Shown here piece after piece: positions 34,525 through 46,529 of a DNA stretch of 64,000 nucleotides. The stretch's first letter is position 1; each line of letters starts with the position of its first letter. The stretch is taken from NCBI GenBank assembly GCA_949130495.1, contig OX422220.1, positions 128,190,268 through 128,254,267 on the forward strand, given 5' to 3'. Source of the DNA: Sambucus nigra. Taxonomy: Eukaryota > Streptophyta > Magnoliopsida > Dipsacales > Adoxaceae. A program made the position numbers and the translations under genes. The notes under the pieces were generated by a model. That model was not told the DNA's origin and searched no databases. It saw only the letters and a program-made list of their open reading frames with translations.

Positions 34525-35559
34525 TAAAACAAAAAACTTATAATTTTAATTTGGAACTAACGATGAACACTCAATGCGTGTGCGACATAGTTTAACTTAA
34601 TGCAGCTCCAAGATCTGTTCGACCTTTTCCCGTCAATGTTCAACATGTTAATCCCACTAATGTAAAGGGAAATTCCATAGCATGTATCAAAATTTGCAAA
34701 CATAATGACAATAATTAATGCATGTAACATGAAATTACGACAAAAATTTACTCAGGTGGTGAGATATAACTTATTTTTCTAGATGGGTATCAAAATTTAC
34801 GGATCCAGCCAATAAAGGGTAGTTGTGGAGAGATCAATGACAATCAACACCCAAAGGAACCTGTAAAACACATTTATCATGATTAAACAACGCATAATAT
34901 AAAAAATATGTGTTTATTCTTTTAAAAAAAATTAATACAACTAGACTTACACGTATTTGATATAGTAAGGGATGAAACAAAACCTTTTTTTTTCATTTTG
35001 CACTAAATATTGATGTACAATTAAACGACGCAGGATTGAAGAATTGAAATACTTCTTGAGAGCAATTGAATTTATCGTGCAAATACCAAGGAAAGAAGTA
35101 AATAAATGAATATCTAAGCATCAACTTTCAAAATAATAAAATTAAGTTAAAGTATACCTCATGTATGTAACAATGCACGTGACATATAAAGTTTTCAATA
35201 CATAAAAATCCGATAAATCTTTTTTTAAAAGAAAGCATTGATAATTATATTATCTAAACTTTTCTTTCTCTATTGGAATCGTTATCTGATTTGTCTTCAT
35301 GTTCATTAAAACATGGGTGATGGTAGAAATCAAGGCACACTCGCCATCACAATTCTGCCCGTATTATTTTCACCAATTTCTACGTTTTCATTCTCCTGGA
35401 AGCATTTTTTACCAACGCTATACTTTTCATTCTCCGTGCATCATTTTTTATCTACTTCGATTTCAGACTGCATTGGATCATGTGAAATATTAGATTAAGC
35501 GGTGTAATTCATAACAACAATGATACTTTATTATAAAATATTTTACCTCAAGGCCTAAC
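34525..35559. other. CACTA 3' region, no gene recognised
   Basis: Resumes the CACTA sequence interrupted at 28754. No conserved block could be placed below 35560 on the minus strand. Short plus-strand frames here are not supported. Confidence 0.5.
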
Positions 35560-36935
35560 AACACAAACTCTTTATGCTAAACAGCATATGAACTAAGAGC
35601 GTCTTTCATAAAATACATTTCACCCAGAACAGGTACTGAGAGGATGGAACTAGCAGAAATAACTTAAGAAATGGAGATCTGGACATTATTTTCTATCAAA
35701 GCTATGTTATGAGTTTTCTTATCTAGTACATTCCTATCGAATATGATTCCATCGACAATAATGTTAGTTTTAGTGTCAATAGCAAACCTACATTCTCGTC
35801 CTTATAATTATATACAACTTAGTCATTACATTTGGCTTATTAATAGTTAAAAAATGAGATATCTTAATGATTTTCCTAAACACGAAAATGGATTGGTATT
35901 TGAAATGTTCAAATTGGTGTAAATATAAATCTATGTGATAATAAGTCAATAGATTACATATCTTTCCAACAACAATGATTTATTTATTCCTCACTATGTG
36001 ATATCCCACTATCTTTGAACTACATACAAAAGAAGCACAAAAACGAATTAGTAAATACAATTTAAACTAGTACACCTTTGAAGTATGCATTTGCTTCGTA
36101 TTACCTTTGAAGAACGTGTTGTTATGGTACTTTTTCCACCAAAATGTGAACGATTTATATTTTCACTTTTACGTTTGTTTGAATCAACTTTCTCCATTGG
36201 CAGTGCGGGTATTGTTTCATTTCTCAACTTAAATTGAGCTTCAATATCATTTAATCTTTGCCTTTCTTTTCTTAATTCGATCATCAACTCGCTAATATCT
36301 CTTTTTTAACCACGCTTTGGAAGATTGAAGTACCTTATGGGAATGACTCTAAATACCACAACCCGAACATGGTCTGGGTGTTCAGGAGTTCCCAATTCCA
36401 TCGTGAGAACATCGTTACTTCTTTCTGTGACTATATTCCCATCTTTAACTTGTCTTCTCAATTCCATCTGCAGCATTGACAAATATGTAAATGTAAAGAC
36501 ACTTGATAAACACATCTTAGAAAATATGAAGGTCTGGGTGAGAAATTTATGTAGGACCAATGACCTTTTCATATTAGTATATATAAAAAAATGTCTAAGA
36601 ACTAACCATCTTTTCAACCACCTCTTTCAATGAATCATCCCCATATTCACCATTTTTTTTCTCATGGACTTTCATTTACAAGAAACTCCTATCATCTTCA
36701 TATTCTGGACCCATCCCTTTTTTCTGATATCGATTGCAACATACAAAGAAAGATTAATAAATAATATATTCAATGCTCAAAATGTTATAAAATCAAATTA
36801 AAATAGTCAAAGTAGAAAATACCAGATCTTCGACAAGACCAGCATAACCCTACTTGCTCATATGATGATTATATTTAACCTTGAATCATTTTTCCCTTTA
36901 CACCTTGCTTAAGGTCTTAAAATTAAAACAATACA
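35560..36935 (-). pseudogene. CACTA accessory gene, TNPA-like (Transposase_24 and TNP1-type domains)
   Basis: On the minus strand exon blocks read in order: NHHMSK, stop, GYAGLVEDL (near 36880-36840), GMGPEYEDD and VHEKKNGEYGDDSLKEVVEKM split at 36607 (36720-36607), then ELRRQVKDGNIVTERSNDV and LGTPEHPDHVRVV (36467-36330), all hallmarks of Pfam Transposase_24 (Ptta/En/Spm). A clean intron lies at 36468-36606 (GTTAGT to GTCAATGCTGCAG). Further down, at 35820-35580, a second block (CRFAIDTKTNIIVDGIIF, later HNIALIENNVQISIS) resembles the TNP1/En/Spm domain. In En/Spm the accessory protein binds subterminal repeats. Several stops; inactive. Confidence 0.78.
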
Positions 36936-37019
36936 TTGTCTAAATGAGTGTCATTGAAAGTCAATATATTCATAATGTTATGTTGAGTTTAATTCATTAG
37001 GTAATTTTTTGTTACTTGT

Positions 37020-38093
37020 ACCTCAAATCTTTTGGTTAGCCTGCTGCAAGAAATTTATTCCAAAAGTATGGGGTGATGAAATTCTCGTACTATGGTGGAG
37101 GATGTTTGAGAAGCTTGTGTTGGTCTCTTAGTGGTCTAAGCCAAAGTCTATTGGGTTTCTCACTATTAAAAGCCTTTTATGGATTCGAAATGGATGGTTT
37201 TATGGATGGTATATTCTATGCTTGGTATATATGTACTTACCACAATCTTTCAATCTGTCGGAATACGTTTTCTCACTTCATATTGGACAAGCATAATAGC
37301 CTTTATCAACACATCCAGATAAATTTTCATATGTTGGAAAATCATTATTTGTCCATAAAAGTATGGCCCTTAATGTAAAATATTCTTAACGAAAGGCGTC
37401 ACAAACCTTGACTCCTTCACCCCACAAAGCTTTCAGATCATCTATTAATGGATCCAAATAAATGATTATATCATCCCCAGTTGTTTTGAACCTGATATCA
37501 ACATAGTCAACATCGTAAATTTTCTTTTCATACATAATCCTGGTTCAAAGTTAGATGTATTCAACATGACTGGCTAATAAGTGTACCTACTACTAAGCGA
37601 ACTATAAGGATTAATTACATTTTTTTATAGTTCTAATTGAAGGTTTCTTAGTTCTCTTGCAAAATCGACCACTTTTCATCAACTAGTTTCGAATTTGGTG
37701 AGTATGTTGGGTGACGCAATAAACCATCAACTATTCTATCATTAGCATGACATGTCGAGAGTTATCAATCTTTTGGAATCGGTGGAGAGTATCATAGTAC
37801 TTTTGTAGGAAAACCTTGTTTCCCATCATCCCTCTTTTATTCAGGAAAATTTTTCTTCACCTTATGCCTTAAAGTTGCTCAAGTGGGACATTCAACGACA
37901 TCTTCATACTCATTTTTGTATTGTATATATATTCTTATACTCCATTCCGAATATAGACAAGAAATATTTCTCCTCATAAGTAGATGAAGGAAATAAATTA
38001 TTATCCAGAAGCATATCAGCAAACAATGACAACACACATGAAAAGCTTTTATCTAACCACCCATTATTTTATTTAATATTAAATCACTTGACA
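37020..38093 (-). pseudogene. TNP2 transposase core, duplicated copy (left)
   Basis: Minus strand reads the same segment as the right copy. It includes the block beginning ILLWTNNDFPTYENLSG and continuing CVDKGYYACP (about 37366-37290), then YTKHRIYHP, stop, NHPFRIHKR and beyond. These are landmarks of the TNP2 transposase (Pfam Transposase_21). Stops occur at several points, including in the ACP(C) zinc-like block. It is not joined to an N-terminus, being separated from it by a partial insertion and the second copy. Confidence 0.82.
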
Positions 38094-38098
38094 ATAGC

Positions 38099-38623
38099 AG
38101 ATGATGATACCAAAGATGGTATCACCAGATCACAGATGTGTGAATCTCAAACAAGTATACAACAATGGTAATAATCACATATTAAATCAATAGAGAAGGT
38201 GATGGGTGAAGAGTGTGAACACCTTAATTTAAGTGGTTCGACTGTAGCCTACGTTCACTGTGTGTGTGTGAGTGAAATCCACTAGTAAATATGACTCTAA
38301 TGTCCTGGTTACAACACAAGCTCTCTCTCTCTATCTCTCTCTCTCTCTCTCTCTTTCTTATGTATACAAATGAACATAGTTTTAGCAAGGGTTTGAATTA
38401 ATTGATCCTTTACAATGAAGAAAATGATATATATTTATAGTTTCATCGGGGTGTATTGCACCCCTAAGCATGCAACAAACATGTACATAATGTTCTCAAC
38501 CAATAGGGAGAAGCCAGTTGTATTCGTCACATGCAGGTCATGATTATAAAATATTCTCCCACATGCGAGAATGATTTGGTATAAAAATTTTGTCTCACAT
38601 ACATTGTATATATACTAGATCAA
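38099..38623 (+). mobile_element. Partial copy of the 896-bp insertion, cut by the duplication junction
   Basis: Matches the first part of 40234-41129 (ATGATGATACCAAAGATGG, a CT microsatellite at 38320-38354, TATATATTTATAG). It begins after ATAGC at 38094-38098 and ends abruptly at the duplication junction. Confidence 0.8.
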
Positions 38624-39060
38624 CACATCTTAGAAAATATGAAGGTTTGGTTGAGAAATTTATGTAGGACCAATAACCTTTTCGTATTAGTATATAGAAA
38701 AAAATGTCTAAGAACTAACCATATTTTCAACCACCTCTTTCAATGAATCATCCCCATATTCACCAAAAAAAATTCTCATGGACTTTCATTAACAAGAAAC
38801 TCCTATCATCTTCATATTCTGGACCCATCTCTTTTTTCTGATATCGATTGCAACATCCAAAGAAAGATTAATAAATAATACATTAAATGCTCAAAATGTT
38901 ATAAAATCAAATTAAAATAGTCAAAGTAAAATATACCAGATCTTCGGCAAGACCAACATAACCCTACTTGCTCATATGATGATTATATTTAACCTTGAAT
39001 CATTTTTCCCTTTACACCTTTCTTAAGGTCTTACAATTAAAATAATACATTTTCTAAATT
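38624..39060 (-). pseudogene. Duplicated TNPA-like exons (right copy)
   Basis: Repeats the accessory-gene exons of 36511-36950 with substitutions, on the minus strand. It is out of context: it follows the duplicated TNP2 core and ends at the duplication junction, so it lacks the LGTPEH exon. Confidence 0.7.
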
Positions 39061-39129
39061 AGTGTCATTGAAATTCAATATATTCATAATGTTATGTTTA
39101 GTTTAATTCATTAGGTAATTTTTTGTTAC

Positions 39130-40228
39130 TTGTACCTCAAATCTTTTGGTTAGCCTGCTGCCAACAAATTTATTCCCCACATATGGGGTGATGAACTTCT
39201 CGTACTTTGGTGGAGGATGTTTGAGAAGCTTGGGTTGGTCTCTTAGTGGTCTAATCCAAAGTTTATTGGGTTTCTCACTATTAAAAGCCTTTTATGGATT
39301 CGAAATGGATGGTTTTATGGATGGTATATTCTATGCTTGGTATATATGTACTTACCACAATCTTTCAATCTGTCGGAATACGTTTTCTCACTACATATTG
39401 GACAAGCATAATAACCTTTATGAACACATCCAGATAAATTTCCATATGTTGGAAAATCATTATTTGTCCATAAAAGTATAGCCCTTAATGTAAAAGATTC
39501 TTATCGAAAGGCATCACAAACCTTGACTCCTTCACCCCACAAAGTTTTCAAATCATCTATTAATGGATCCAAATAAATTATTATATCATCCCTAGTTGTT
39601 TTGGACCTGATATCAACATATTCAACATCATAAAGTTTCTTTTCATACATAATCCGGGTTCAAAGTTAGATGTATTCAACATGACTGGCCAATAAGTGTA
39701 CCTACTACTAAGCAAACTATAAGGATTGATTACATTTTTTTATAGTGCTAATCGAAGGTTTCTTAGTTCTCTTGAAAAATCGACCACTTTTCATCAACTA
39801 GTTTCGAAGTTGGTGAGTATGTTAGGTGACGCAATAAACCATCAACTATTCTATCATTGGCATGCCATGTCGAGAGTTATCAATCTTTTGGAATCGGTGG
39901 AGAGTATCATATTACTTTTGTATGAACACCTTGTTTCCCATCATCCTTCTTTTATTCAGAAAAATTCTTCTTCACCTTATGCCTTGAAGTTGCTCAAGTG
40001 GGACATTCAACGACATCTTCATACTCATTGATGTATAGCATATAATCATTAGGGAAAGAATGTTTATTCTTATACTCCATTCCGAATACAAACAAGAAAT
40101 ATTTCCCCTCATAAGTAGATGAAGGAAATAAATTATTATCGAGAAGCATGTCAGCAAATAATGACAACACACATGAAAATCTTTTATCTAACCACCCATT
40201 ATTTTCTTTAATATTAAATCACTTTACA
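39130..40228 (-). pseudogene. TNP2 transposase core (right copy)
   Basis: Minus strand from 40228: NIKENNGWLDKRFSCVLSL, then FADMLLDNNLFPSSTYEG, MEYKNKHSFPNDYMLYINEY, ECPT, stop, ATSRHKVKKN, then DGLLRHLTYSPTSKLVDEKW, CMKRNFMMLNMLISGPK, DDLKTLWGEGVKVCDAF and LLWTNNDFPTYGNLSG. This follows the TNP2 family order closely. TNP2 is the CACTA transposase that cuts at the termini. Stops and at least one frameshift break it. The N-terminus resumes on the other side of the 896-bp insertion at 41130, in matching frame. Confidence 0.86.
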
Positions 40229-40233
40229 ATAGC

Positions 40234-40478
40234 AGATGATGATACCAAAGATGGTATCACCAGATCACAGATGTGTGAAGCTCAAACGGGTATACAACAA
40301 TGGTAATAATCACATATTAAATCAACAGAGAAGGTGATGAGGTGAAGAGTGTGAACACCTTAATTTAAGTGGTTCGACTGTAGCCTACGTTCACTGTGTG
40401 TGTGTGAGTGAAATCCACTAGTAATTATGACTCTAATGTCCTGGTTACAACACAAGCTTTCTCTCTCTCGCTCTCTCC

Positions 40479-40509
<31 letters not shown>

Positions 40510-41129
40510 ATGTACACAAATGAGCATAGTAATGATATATATTTATAGTTTCATCGGGGTGTATTGCACCCCTAAGCATGCAATAAACATGTACATAATG
40601 TTCCCAACTAATAGGGAGAAGCCAGTTGTATTCGTCACATGCAGGTCATGATTATAAAATATTCTCCCATATGCGAGAATGATTTGGTATAAAATTTTTG
40701 TCTCACATACATTTTATATACACCCGCACATCTCCACGCATCTCCCAATGCACCCTCTCTGTCAGTAAGATGACGTCTACTGACCCCAGAGGCCGAGGCT
40801 GAACTTATAGACCTTTGAACCCTTGTGGAATGACATCTGTCATGTTGACCAACGTCGTCCTGACTTTGTTGGCGTGGGTGAGGACGAGGTCGAGGATACC
40901 CAATCTTTAGGAATAATGCAGATAACTCATATCGGACAGTTGCTGAGGGTCATGACCAAGTGATCCGGGTGCAGGTGAGTAATCCGAGTGCAGGCCGAGT
41001 CCTTCCGGGTAGAGTCATTCGAGTGCAGGCTGAGTCCATCCGGGCCAAGTGGAAACTTCTCATTTCTGGTCAACTGTTAAGGGTGGACTTAGGCTGAGGC
41101 TTATGATCCTATATGAGGTGATATTTGGC
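40234..41129 (+). mobile_element. 896-bp insertion in TNP2, solo-LTR-like, with ATAGC duplication
   Basis: ATAGC occurs at 40229-40233 and 41130-41134. Deleting the insert and one ATAGC rejoins the TNP2 reading: KYTKLFVA on one side, then IVK, stop, FNIK on the other. The insert has LTR-like features: a TATA-like TATATTTATAG near 40536, GGTTCGACTGTAGCCTACGT near 40371, a CT microsatellite at 40459-40508, and a 20-bp minisatellite (unit like ATCCGAGTGCAGGCCGAGTC) at 40961-41055. It lacks clear TG...CA ends at the duplication borders, so a solo LTR is the best guess but not certain. Confidence 0.75.
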
Positions 41130-41574
41130 ATAGCTACAAATAACTTTGTATACTTTTTGCATCTTTCATACATCAGCTTCTCCGCATCTACAAGAAGCTT
41201 ATGAATTTTTTTTCATTTCTCATAAAGTCTTATTTTATAGGATCAACCATCTCAATCATATATTCAATATCCTCCATGGTATCCATGTTGTAATATTTAC
41301 AAATAGGCTCATCCATAATAACATTTGGCGATATTTCATGCCGACCTTTCTCTCCATGCCATTTCCATGTAGTATAATTCGAATCGATACCCAAACTAGA
41401 TAAAAGTTGTCTTATTTCTTTCACACCCATTGTTAATATATTTTCGCATTGATTGCATTAGCATTGTATGAAGTTCTCATCATTCGCGTCATTTCAAGCA
41501 AACCTATGAAAATTATCAACCCCTTATATTTATTCTTTTGATAATCTTTCCTTATTTATCCAAGACCTATCCAT
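41130..41574 (-). pseudogene. TNP2 N-terminus with transposase-associated domain
   Basis: Starts at an ATG at 41574 with MDRSWINKERLSKE, the standard opening of plant TNP2 proteins. Then come NDENFIQC, stop, CNQCENI (the Cys-rich block), LLSSLGIDSNYTTWKWHGEK, MDTMEDIEYMIEMV and KLLVDAEKLMYERCKKYTKL, where the insertion cuts in. This is Pfam Transpos_assoc. Stops at the 15th and later codons and a frameshift near 41190 inactivate it. Confidence 0.87.
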
Positions 41575-43054
41575 TTTGAACCAAGTAGAATAGAAATCAT
41601 TAGTGAAATATATGTAATATTAGATATGTAATTGTCGAATGCGATACTTTATTACTATAAGAAAATGCAATAAAGAAAAAACTTCATATTTTTATGGAAT
41701 AGAACCAAAAATATGAAGAACCATATTTTCATAGAAAGATCATGATGTAGAGTAAGTGGAAGCATATTAGTTAGGTAAAAATTTTAAGGACCCAAGAAAT
41801 ATTTGTAGTGAATAAAACCTAAGAATTATAATGAATCCAAGACTAATGCTCCCTAACATCAGCCGCACCCATTAAAACCACCAAATAATAACACATATAC
41901 TGACACATTTTTGTTATGTCTACACCTAATACCAAATACATCCGAAGTATCTAACTTCACGCTCAAACATTATTAGACAAATGTATTTATATCAATACCT
42001 ACGAAAAATAGCATAATTAGTACTTAAAGCTAAATCATATCATCAAGTGCATAATGTCTAAATGAAAAACATAAAAATAAATAATCAAGGACATAACACA
42101 AATTACAAACGGGATCAGCAGTCCATTTCATATATGGAGAGATAGTCTACAAACTAACCACAAATACAACATAAATAACAATAATCTAGAACAATCATAT
42201 TCAACAAAGTGTCCTTACTTTTTTTTAATGAAACCCCACATTAGAAATAAAGAATTTGTAAGCTATGAACCCAAATCAATTTCATTACGTTCTACTCAAT
42301 GTTTCAAACTAAAAACCAAATTTAACTATTAACGATTTCAATAAACAATTTCTAGTTAATGATTTCATATAACAATTTCCAAATGTTCATCTAATGATTT
42401 AATTTAACAATGCCCATAATCTCATAAACACGAAGAAAATCTGAATCATAAATTTAAACATAACAAGGAAAAGAAAACTAAAAAACAATTATTCAAATTT
42501 TAAGATGAAAATGAGAAATTAATGTATATAATCGACATTGAGATGTAGCTTACAAAATCGATGTTTATTGAAATCAATCCAACAAAACGAACAGTGAAAG
42601 AAGAATCAACCAGAATTGTAGAGGAAGATGGACCAAGTGGAAGACAAACCAAACGAACCAGGTTAAAGATAATGTATCCGCTTGTTTTTTTGTCCCCGCC
42701 CCCCTTTTTTTTGGGCTATTGTGTCAATTTTTTGTTACAGCGTGAAAAATTGGAAGATATATATATATTGTGTTGAAAATAATTTGCATAATCGTAAATA
42801 AATTGTATTTTTATCTCACATTTATTAAAAATGTTGAAAAATATCAGCCACATACTTGAAATGTGATAAATGCTATTGTGTAAACATTATTAATCTTACT
42901 CAGACCTTATTTGACATAACATTAATTTAAAAAATGACAGAAATGAGTGTTTTGTTTATAGTAGATGCTCCCATGGACTTTATCCAACTAGAAAATGATG
43001 TATGAAATTACAAAAATGCCCTTGAAGTTGCATCTTGAGATGGAACCTTTCTCG

Positions 43055-43143
<89 letters not shown>

Positions 43144-44424
43144 CGAGGGTTTAAAAGTATAAGAGATTAAATGTAGAAATTAAGGGACATAATTATTATA
43201 GAATGCACAAGAATAAAGGACACGGATATACATAAAAATAAAAAATACAAAAAAGAGAGAAAAACAAATTAACCATGTACAATGTATAGAATACTACTTT
43301 CATGGGTGCACGATTCCATTTAGCAAATGCAATAAACCCATAGGTTACCCTAATGGACGAGTGTTATCTAGTGACTTTTTTAAGGGACGAAACCCACAAC
43401 CATCAAGTTTCTTCAAAATATGCGCAAATATCCAATATGCCAAACTCAACAAAGACAATAATTATTTCAACAAGTTATTAACAAAGGAAATGATTTTTTT
43501 CCCAATAATCTAAATTTATCAACATTAAAAGAATGACTTCATAGAATTGAAACCTAAAAAAGTGTATAGCGTGCGACACGTGAAAATGATATGATTTGGT
43601 AAAAACTCTGATAACTCGAATAACAATTAAAGCATGCTTTCACTTAATCCTATCCGGATATTACACTCAATAAATCAAATCAATAAGAATGTGGCGTAAC
43701 ACATGGGACGTGAGGACATAAAGAGTAAATAAACAAGAATGAAAGGTCATGCACATGTCATCAATGAAGAACACCATGTATATAATTAAAAATTATAATC
43801 ACAATTAATGGATAGGGTTCAAAAAAAGGGAATAAAATGCACTTAACAGATTATCGTAATTATTTAGACTTCTAAATCACATTCACCTTAGGATCATAAA
43901 GGATTTTTAAGGATTGAATGTAGGTTAGGATAAGATGTATGAAATGAATTGGATATTTACGAATTCAAATTGCTTGGGGAGACTAATTAGAATAACTAAA
44001 AATCATTGGCAATTTCAAAATTGGAATATAAATTTCATAACAAGCAACGAATATAACACTGGAGTATGAGTAATTTTATTTTCTCTAATAACTATGGGAT
44101 TCTTAATTTTTTTTCAATCCCTTTCTTTTTCTTATTTCTTTCCCGTTTCTTTTCTTTCCCACTTTTATTTTATCTTGTTTTTCATTTGTTTTTCACTTCT
44201 TTTTCTCTAGAATAAAAGTCAATTCATATACTTAATTGCAATTACGAGTCAAAAACAATATTAAATCTCAAGTACAATTACAAAAAAAAAGGAATGGAAG
44301 CTTTTTATATGGTTTAAAAATCCAATGCGGAGTAGGTTAAGGTAATTCGGGGTTTGAAATATTTAAGCTCAAGGGGGTTGACTAGGGAAAGTGTTTAGGT
44401 CAAGGAGAAAATGGGTTAAATAAT
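41575..44424. other. CACTA 5' region and unassigned AT-rich sequence
   Basis: No gene seen. The right terminus of the CACTA should lie in the first part. The 71-codon plus-strand frame at 42561 has no support. A strong pyrimidine stretch occupies about 44108-44210. An (AT)n microsatellite lies at 43058-43142. Confidence 0.5.
43058..43142. repeat. (TA)n microsatellite
   Basis: About 42 uninterrupted TA dinucleotides. Confidence 0.97.
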
Positions 44425-44839
44425 TGTGGGTACCTCGATTTGTCACCTAGGCCCAGACGAGAAGCCTAGTCAGACGCGACCCAGAGTCCAAAGGCCTCGC
44501 ACCTCAACCAAATTATTTTTGACCCAGTGAGTCCCTAAAATCTCTCTTCAGAGATATCCTAGGGATTGTGGGCTAACGTGGGGGAGTTCCACTCCTCTAC
44601 CCTCCGAAATAACATGTATATAGCACACCCTTCGCCCGGGGTAAAGGGCATGTATTATTTTTCCTATAAAAGACTCCCTTGAGTATAGAGAAATAATATC
44701 GAGAGAACCACCGTGTACGTAGGCATTCTTGCTAAACCACATAAATATTGTGTCAGGTGATTGGCGTTCTTTACATTCTTTATTCGTTTTGGTGATTGCC
44801 TTTTCTTATTAATTTTTGTTGAACTTAATTGTCACCACA
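44425..44839 (+). repeat. 5' LTR of Tat-C
   Basis: 415 bp from TGTGGGTACC to GTCACCACA (inverted ends TGTGG/CCACA). TATA box CCTATAAAAGAC near 44664, then GTGTACGTAGGC and TAAACCAC near 44710-44740, the same motif pair as in other Tat-type LTRs. Only one LTR copy exists here, so the start is inferred from the inverted ends and the position of the TATA box. Confidence 0.68.
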
Positions 44840-44840
44840 A

Positions 44841-44856
44841 TTAGCGCCGTCTGTGG
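44841..44856 (+). promoter_or_regulatory. Primer binding site of Tat-C
   Basis: TTAGCGCCGTCTGTGG, one base after the LTR; one mismatch to the TGGCGCCGTCTGTGG core used by the LARD-like element. Confidence 0.75.
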
Positions 44857-45067
44857 TAAAGTTGGTCTTCCTTTTAGAAAACCCTCACCGACAAAGAATT
44901 TGGAATGTCTGGTCACAGTAGCAATGGACCTCGCAGGGGATATCCAAGAGCAGCCTGCCCCTCGTAGGATTAGATCTGAAGTTCGACGTTCAGATCAAAG
45001 GGCTCACCCAGAGTGACAAGACTCAAAGGAAAGTCAGGGACCTTATAGGTCCACACAAATCTCCACG

Positions 45068-46476
45068 TTGATCGATTCCTATGAGGCAAGGCTCCAGGAG
45101 CAAAGAAAGGCTGCTAGCAAGAAAGAAGCTGAGAATGCTCGCCTCAAAAGGATATTGAAAAGGATGGAAAAAGATCTATATCGTATCACCAGGCGACGTC
45201 AATATCACACTCCTAGACCTCAGGCGAGAAAGTCTCATAGACGAGGAAGGAGCCCTAGACACGGATCCCAATGGATCGAGGAACACTCATCAGGTGATAA
45301 CTTAATCGAGCAACAGGGACCAGCTCTCCGTTGAAGGATCTCGGCTAGAGGGAATGAAATCCCCTTTCTCAAGGGTGATAGAAGAAGAGGAAACCCCCAA
45401 GAAGTTTTCGATTTCGAGATTCAAGATCTATGACGAAAAGACTAACCCTATCGATCATGTTAGGCAGTACAGGGAGGCCATGACTCTTTGGAACCACAAG
45501 GACACACTAATGTTTCGAATCTTTCCCTCGAGTTTGCATAATGTGGCCCAGAAGTGGTTCGAGAAACTCCCTCACAGATCCATCAGGACCTTTGAGTCCC
45601 TGGAAGAGCTCTTCACGGCTCGCTTTATTACCAGCTGCTCCCATCTAAAGAGGATGGATGTCTTGCTAACAATGAAGAAGATGCCCTAGGAAAGCCTCTG
45701 GGACTACGCAAAAAGGTACTAGGATTTATTCAACGAGGTCGAGGACTAATCGAAGCAGGTAGCAGTGGCCTCTTTCAATATTGGCTTACCCACCTCTTGC
45801 CTTTTACACCAATCCCTGACTAAGAAGGAGTCCAAAACCATAGATGACCCGATGGCTCATATCGAGAAGTACACCAAAGTTGAGGATGTGACCCGACTCA
45901 GTGCTGGGGAGAATGGTCAAGCTAAGCCCGCTGCCAAGGGCAATGATAAAGATAAAAACCAAAAGATAGGAGGCAAGAATGGGGGCAAGGGTGGCTCCAA
46001 GAATGGAAATAAGAACGATATTTCGAAAGCATTTTAGGCAATAAACACTATCTTCAAAGAACCAATTTACAACATCCTAACAAAGATCAAGGATGAGCCA
46101 TTTGTTAAGTGGCCCAGAAAGATAGGAGGAGATCCCTCAAAAATAAATAACCCACTGAGAAGCTTTCCATAAGGAAGGAGGACATAAGACTGAGCACTGC
46201 AAGGCTCTTAAGTCTCACCTTGAAGAGTTGGCCCAGACCGGGCACCTGAATGAGTTTTTTAAAAAGAAGGCAGAGCAAGTTGCTGCCAACAGAGACACAA
46301 GGCCTGACAACGTGATTAAGTATGATGATGTCCATGAGCTCGCAATTATTCATGGGGCATCTAATCTAAAGCAGATTCAGAGAAACTCAGCTCAAATAGA
46401 AGTGAAAAAGCTTACAGCAGTCATGCAAGCTTCTCAAATCGATCCAATGAAAACAAAGTCAAGAAAGCGTTGGTGA
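45068..46476 (+). pseudogene. gag: gag of Tat-C, frameshifted
   Basis: An N-terminal basic coiled-coil segment (45068-45334: YEARLQEQRKAASKKEAENA, then an Arg-rich stretch) is followed in another frame by the capsid domain (45354-45689) with FSRVIEEEETPKKFSI, DHVRQYREAM, FRIFPSSLHNVAQKWFEKLP and LEELFTARFITSC, all typical of Tat gag. After a stop at 45687 the same frame continues to a Lys and Gly rich linker (about 45950-46035). A third frame (46228-46476) holds the region after the zinc knuckle (LAQTGHLNEFF). The Cys-rich knuckle itself is degraded to HKEGGHKTEHC. Not functional. Confidence 0.8.
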
Positions 46477-46529
46477 GGAGATGGTGTTGACTACGGCAAA
46501 CATATCGTATTCATGGACAAAGACTTAGT

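Larger units (their letters stand above)
36511..40726. repeat. Tandem duplication of about 2.1 kb inside the CACTA
   Basis: 36511-38623 and 38624-40726 are two copies of the same segment, with roughly 5 percent differences by eye plus small indels. Each spans TNPA-like exons, the TNP2 core and the start of an inserted sequence. CACATCT occurs at 36511, at the junction (38624) and at 40727, so the duplication ends share a 7-bp microhomology. The right copy continues naturally into the rest of the insertion; the left copy continues naturally into the accessory gene. Confidence 0.92.
27850..42964 (-). mobile_element. CACTA (En/Spm) DNA transposon, minus strand, right end uncertain
   Basis: The left end at 27850 reads CACTACAAGGAAAATAG, the canonical eudicot CACTA terminus, preceded by TAT as the likely 3-bp target site. 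Inside, on the minus strand, lie a TNP2-type transposase (from 41574 downward) and a TNPA-like accessory gene (from about 36935 down to 35560), in the order expected for the superfamily. The element was later interrupted by an LTR element (28755-34519) and an 896-bp insertion (40234-41129), and part of it was tandemly duplicated. The right terminus should be the reverse complement of the left; I find only a weak resemblance (TTTATAGTAG) near 42964, so that boundary is a guess. Confidence 0.72.

Noticed and set aside
37073..37378. 101-codon plus-strand frame, repeated at 39146-39481
   Set aside because: Shadow of the TNP2 core on the minus strand, duplicated with it.
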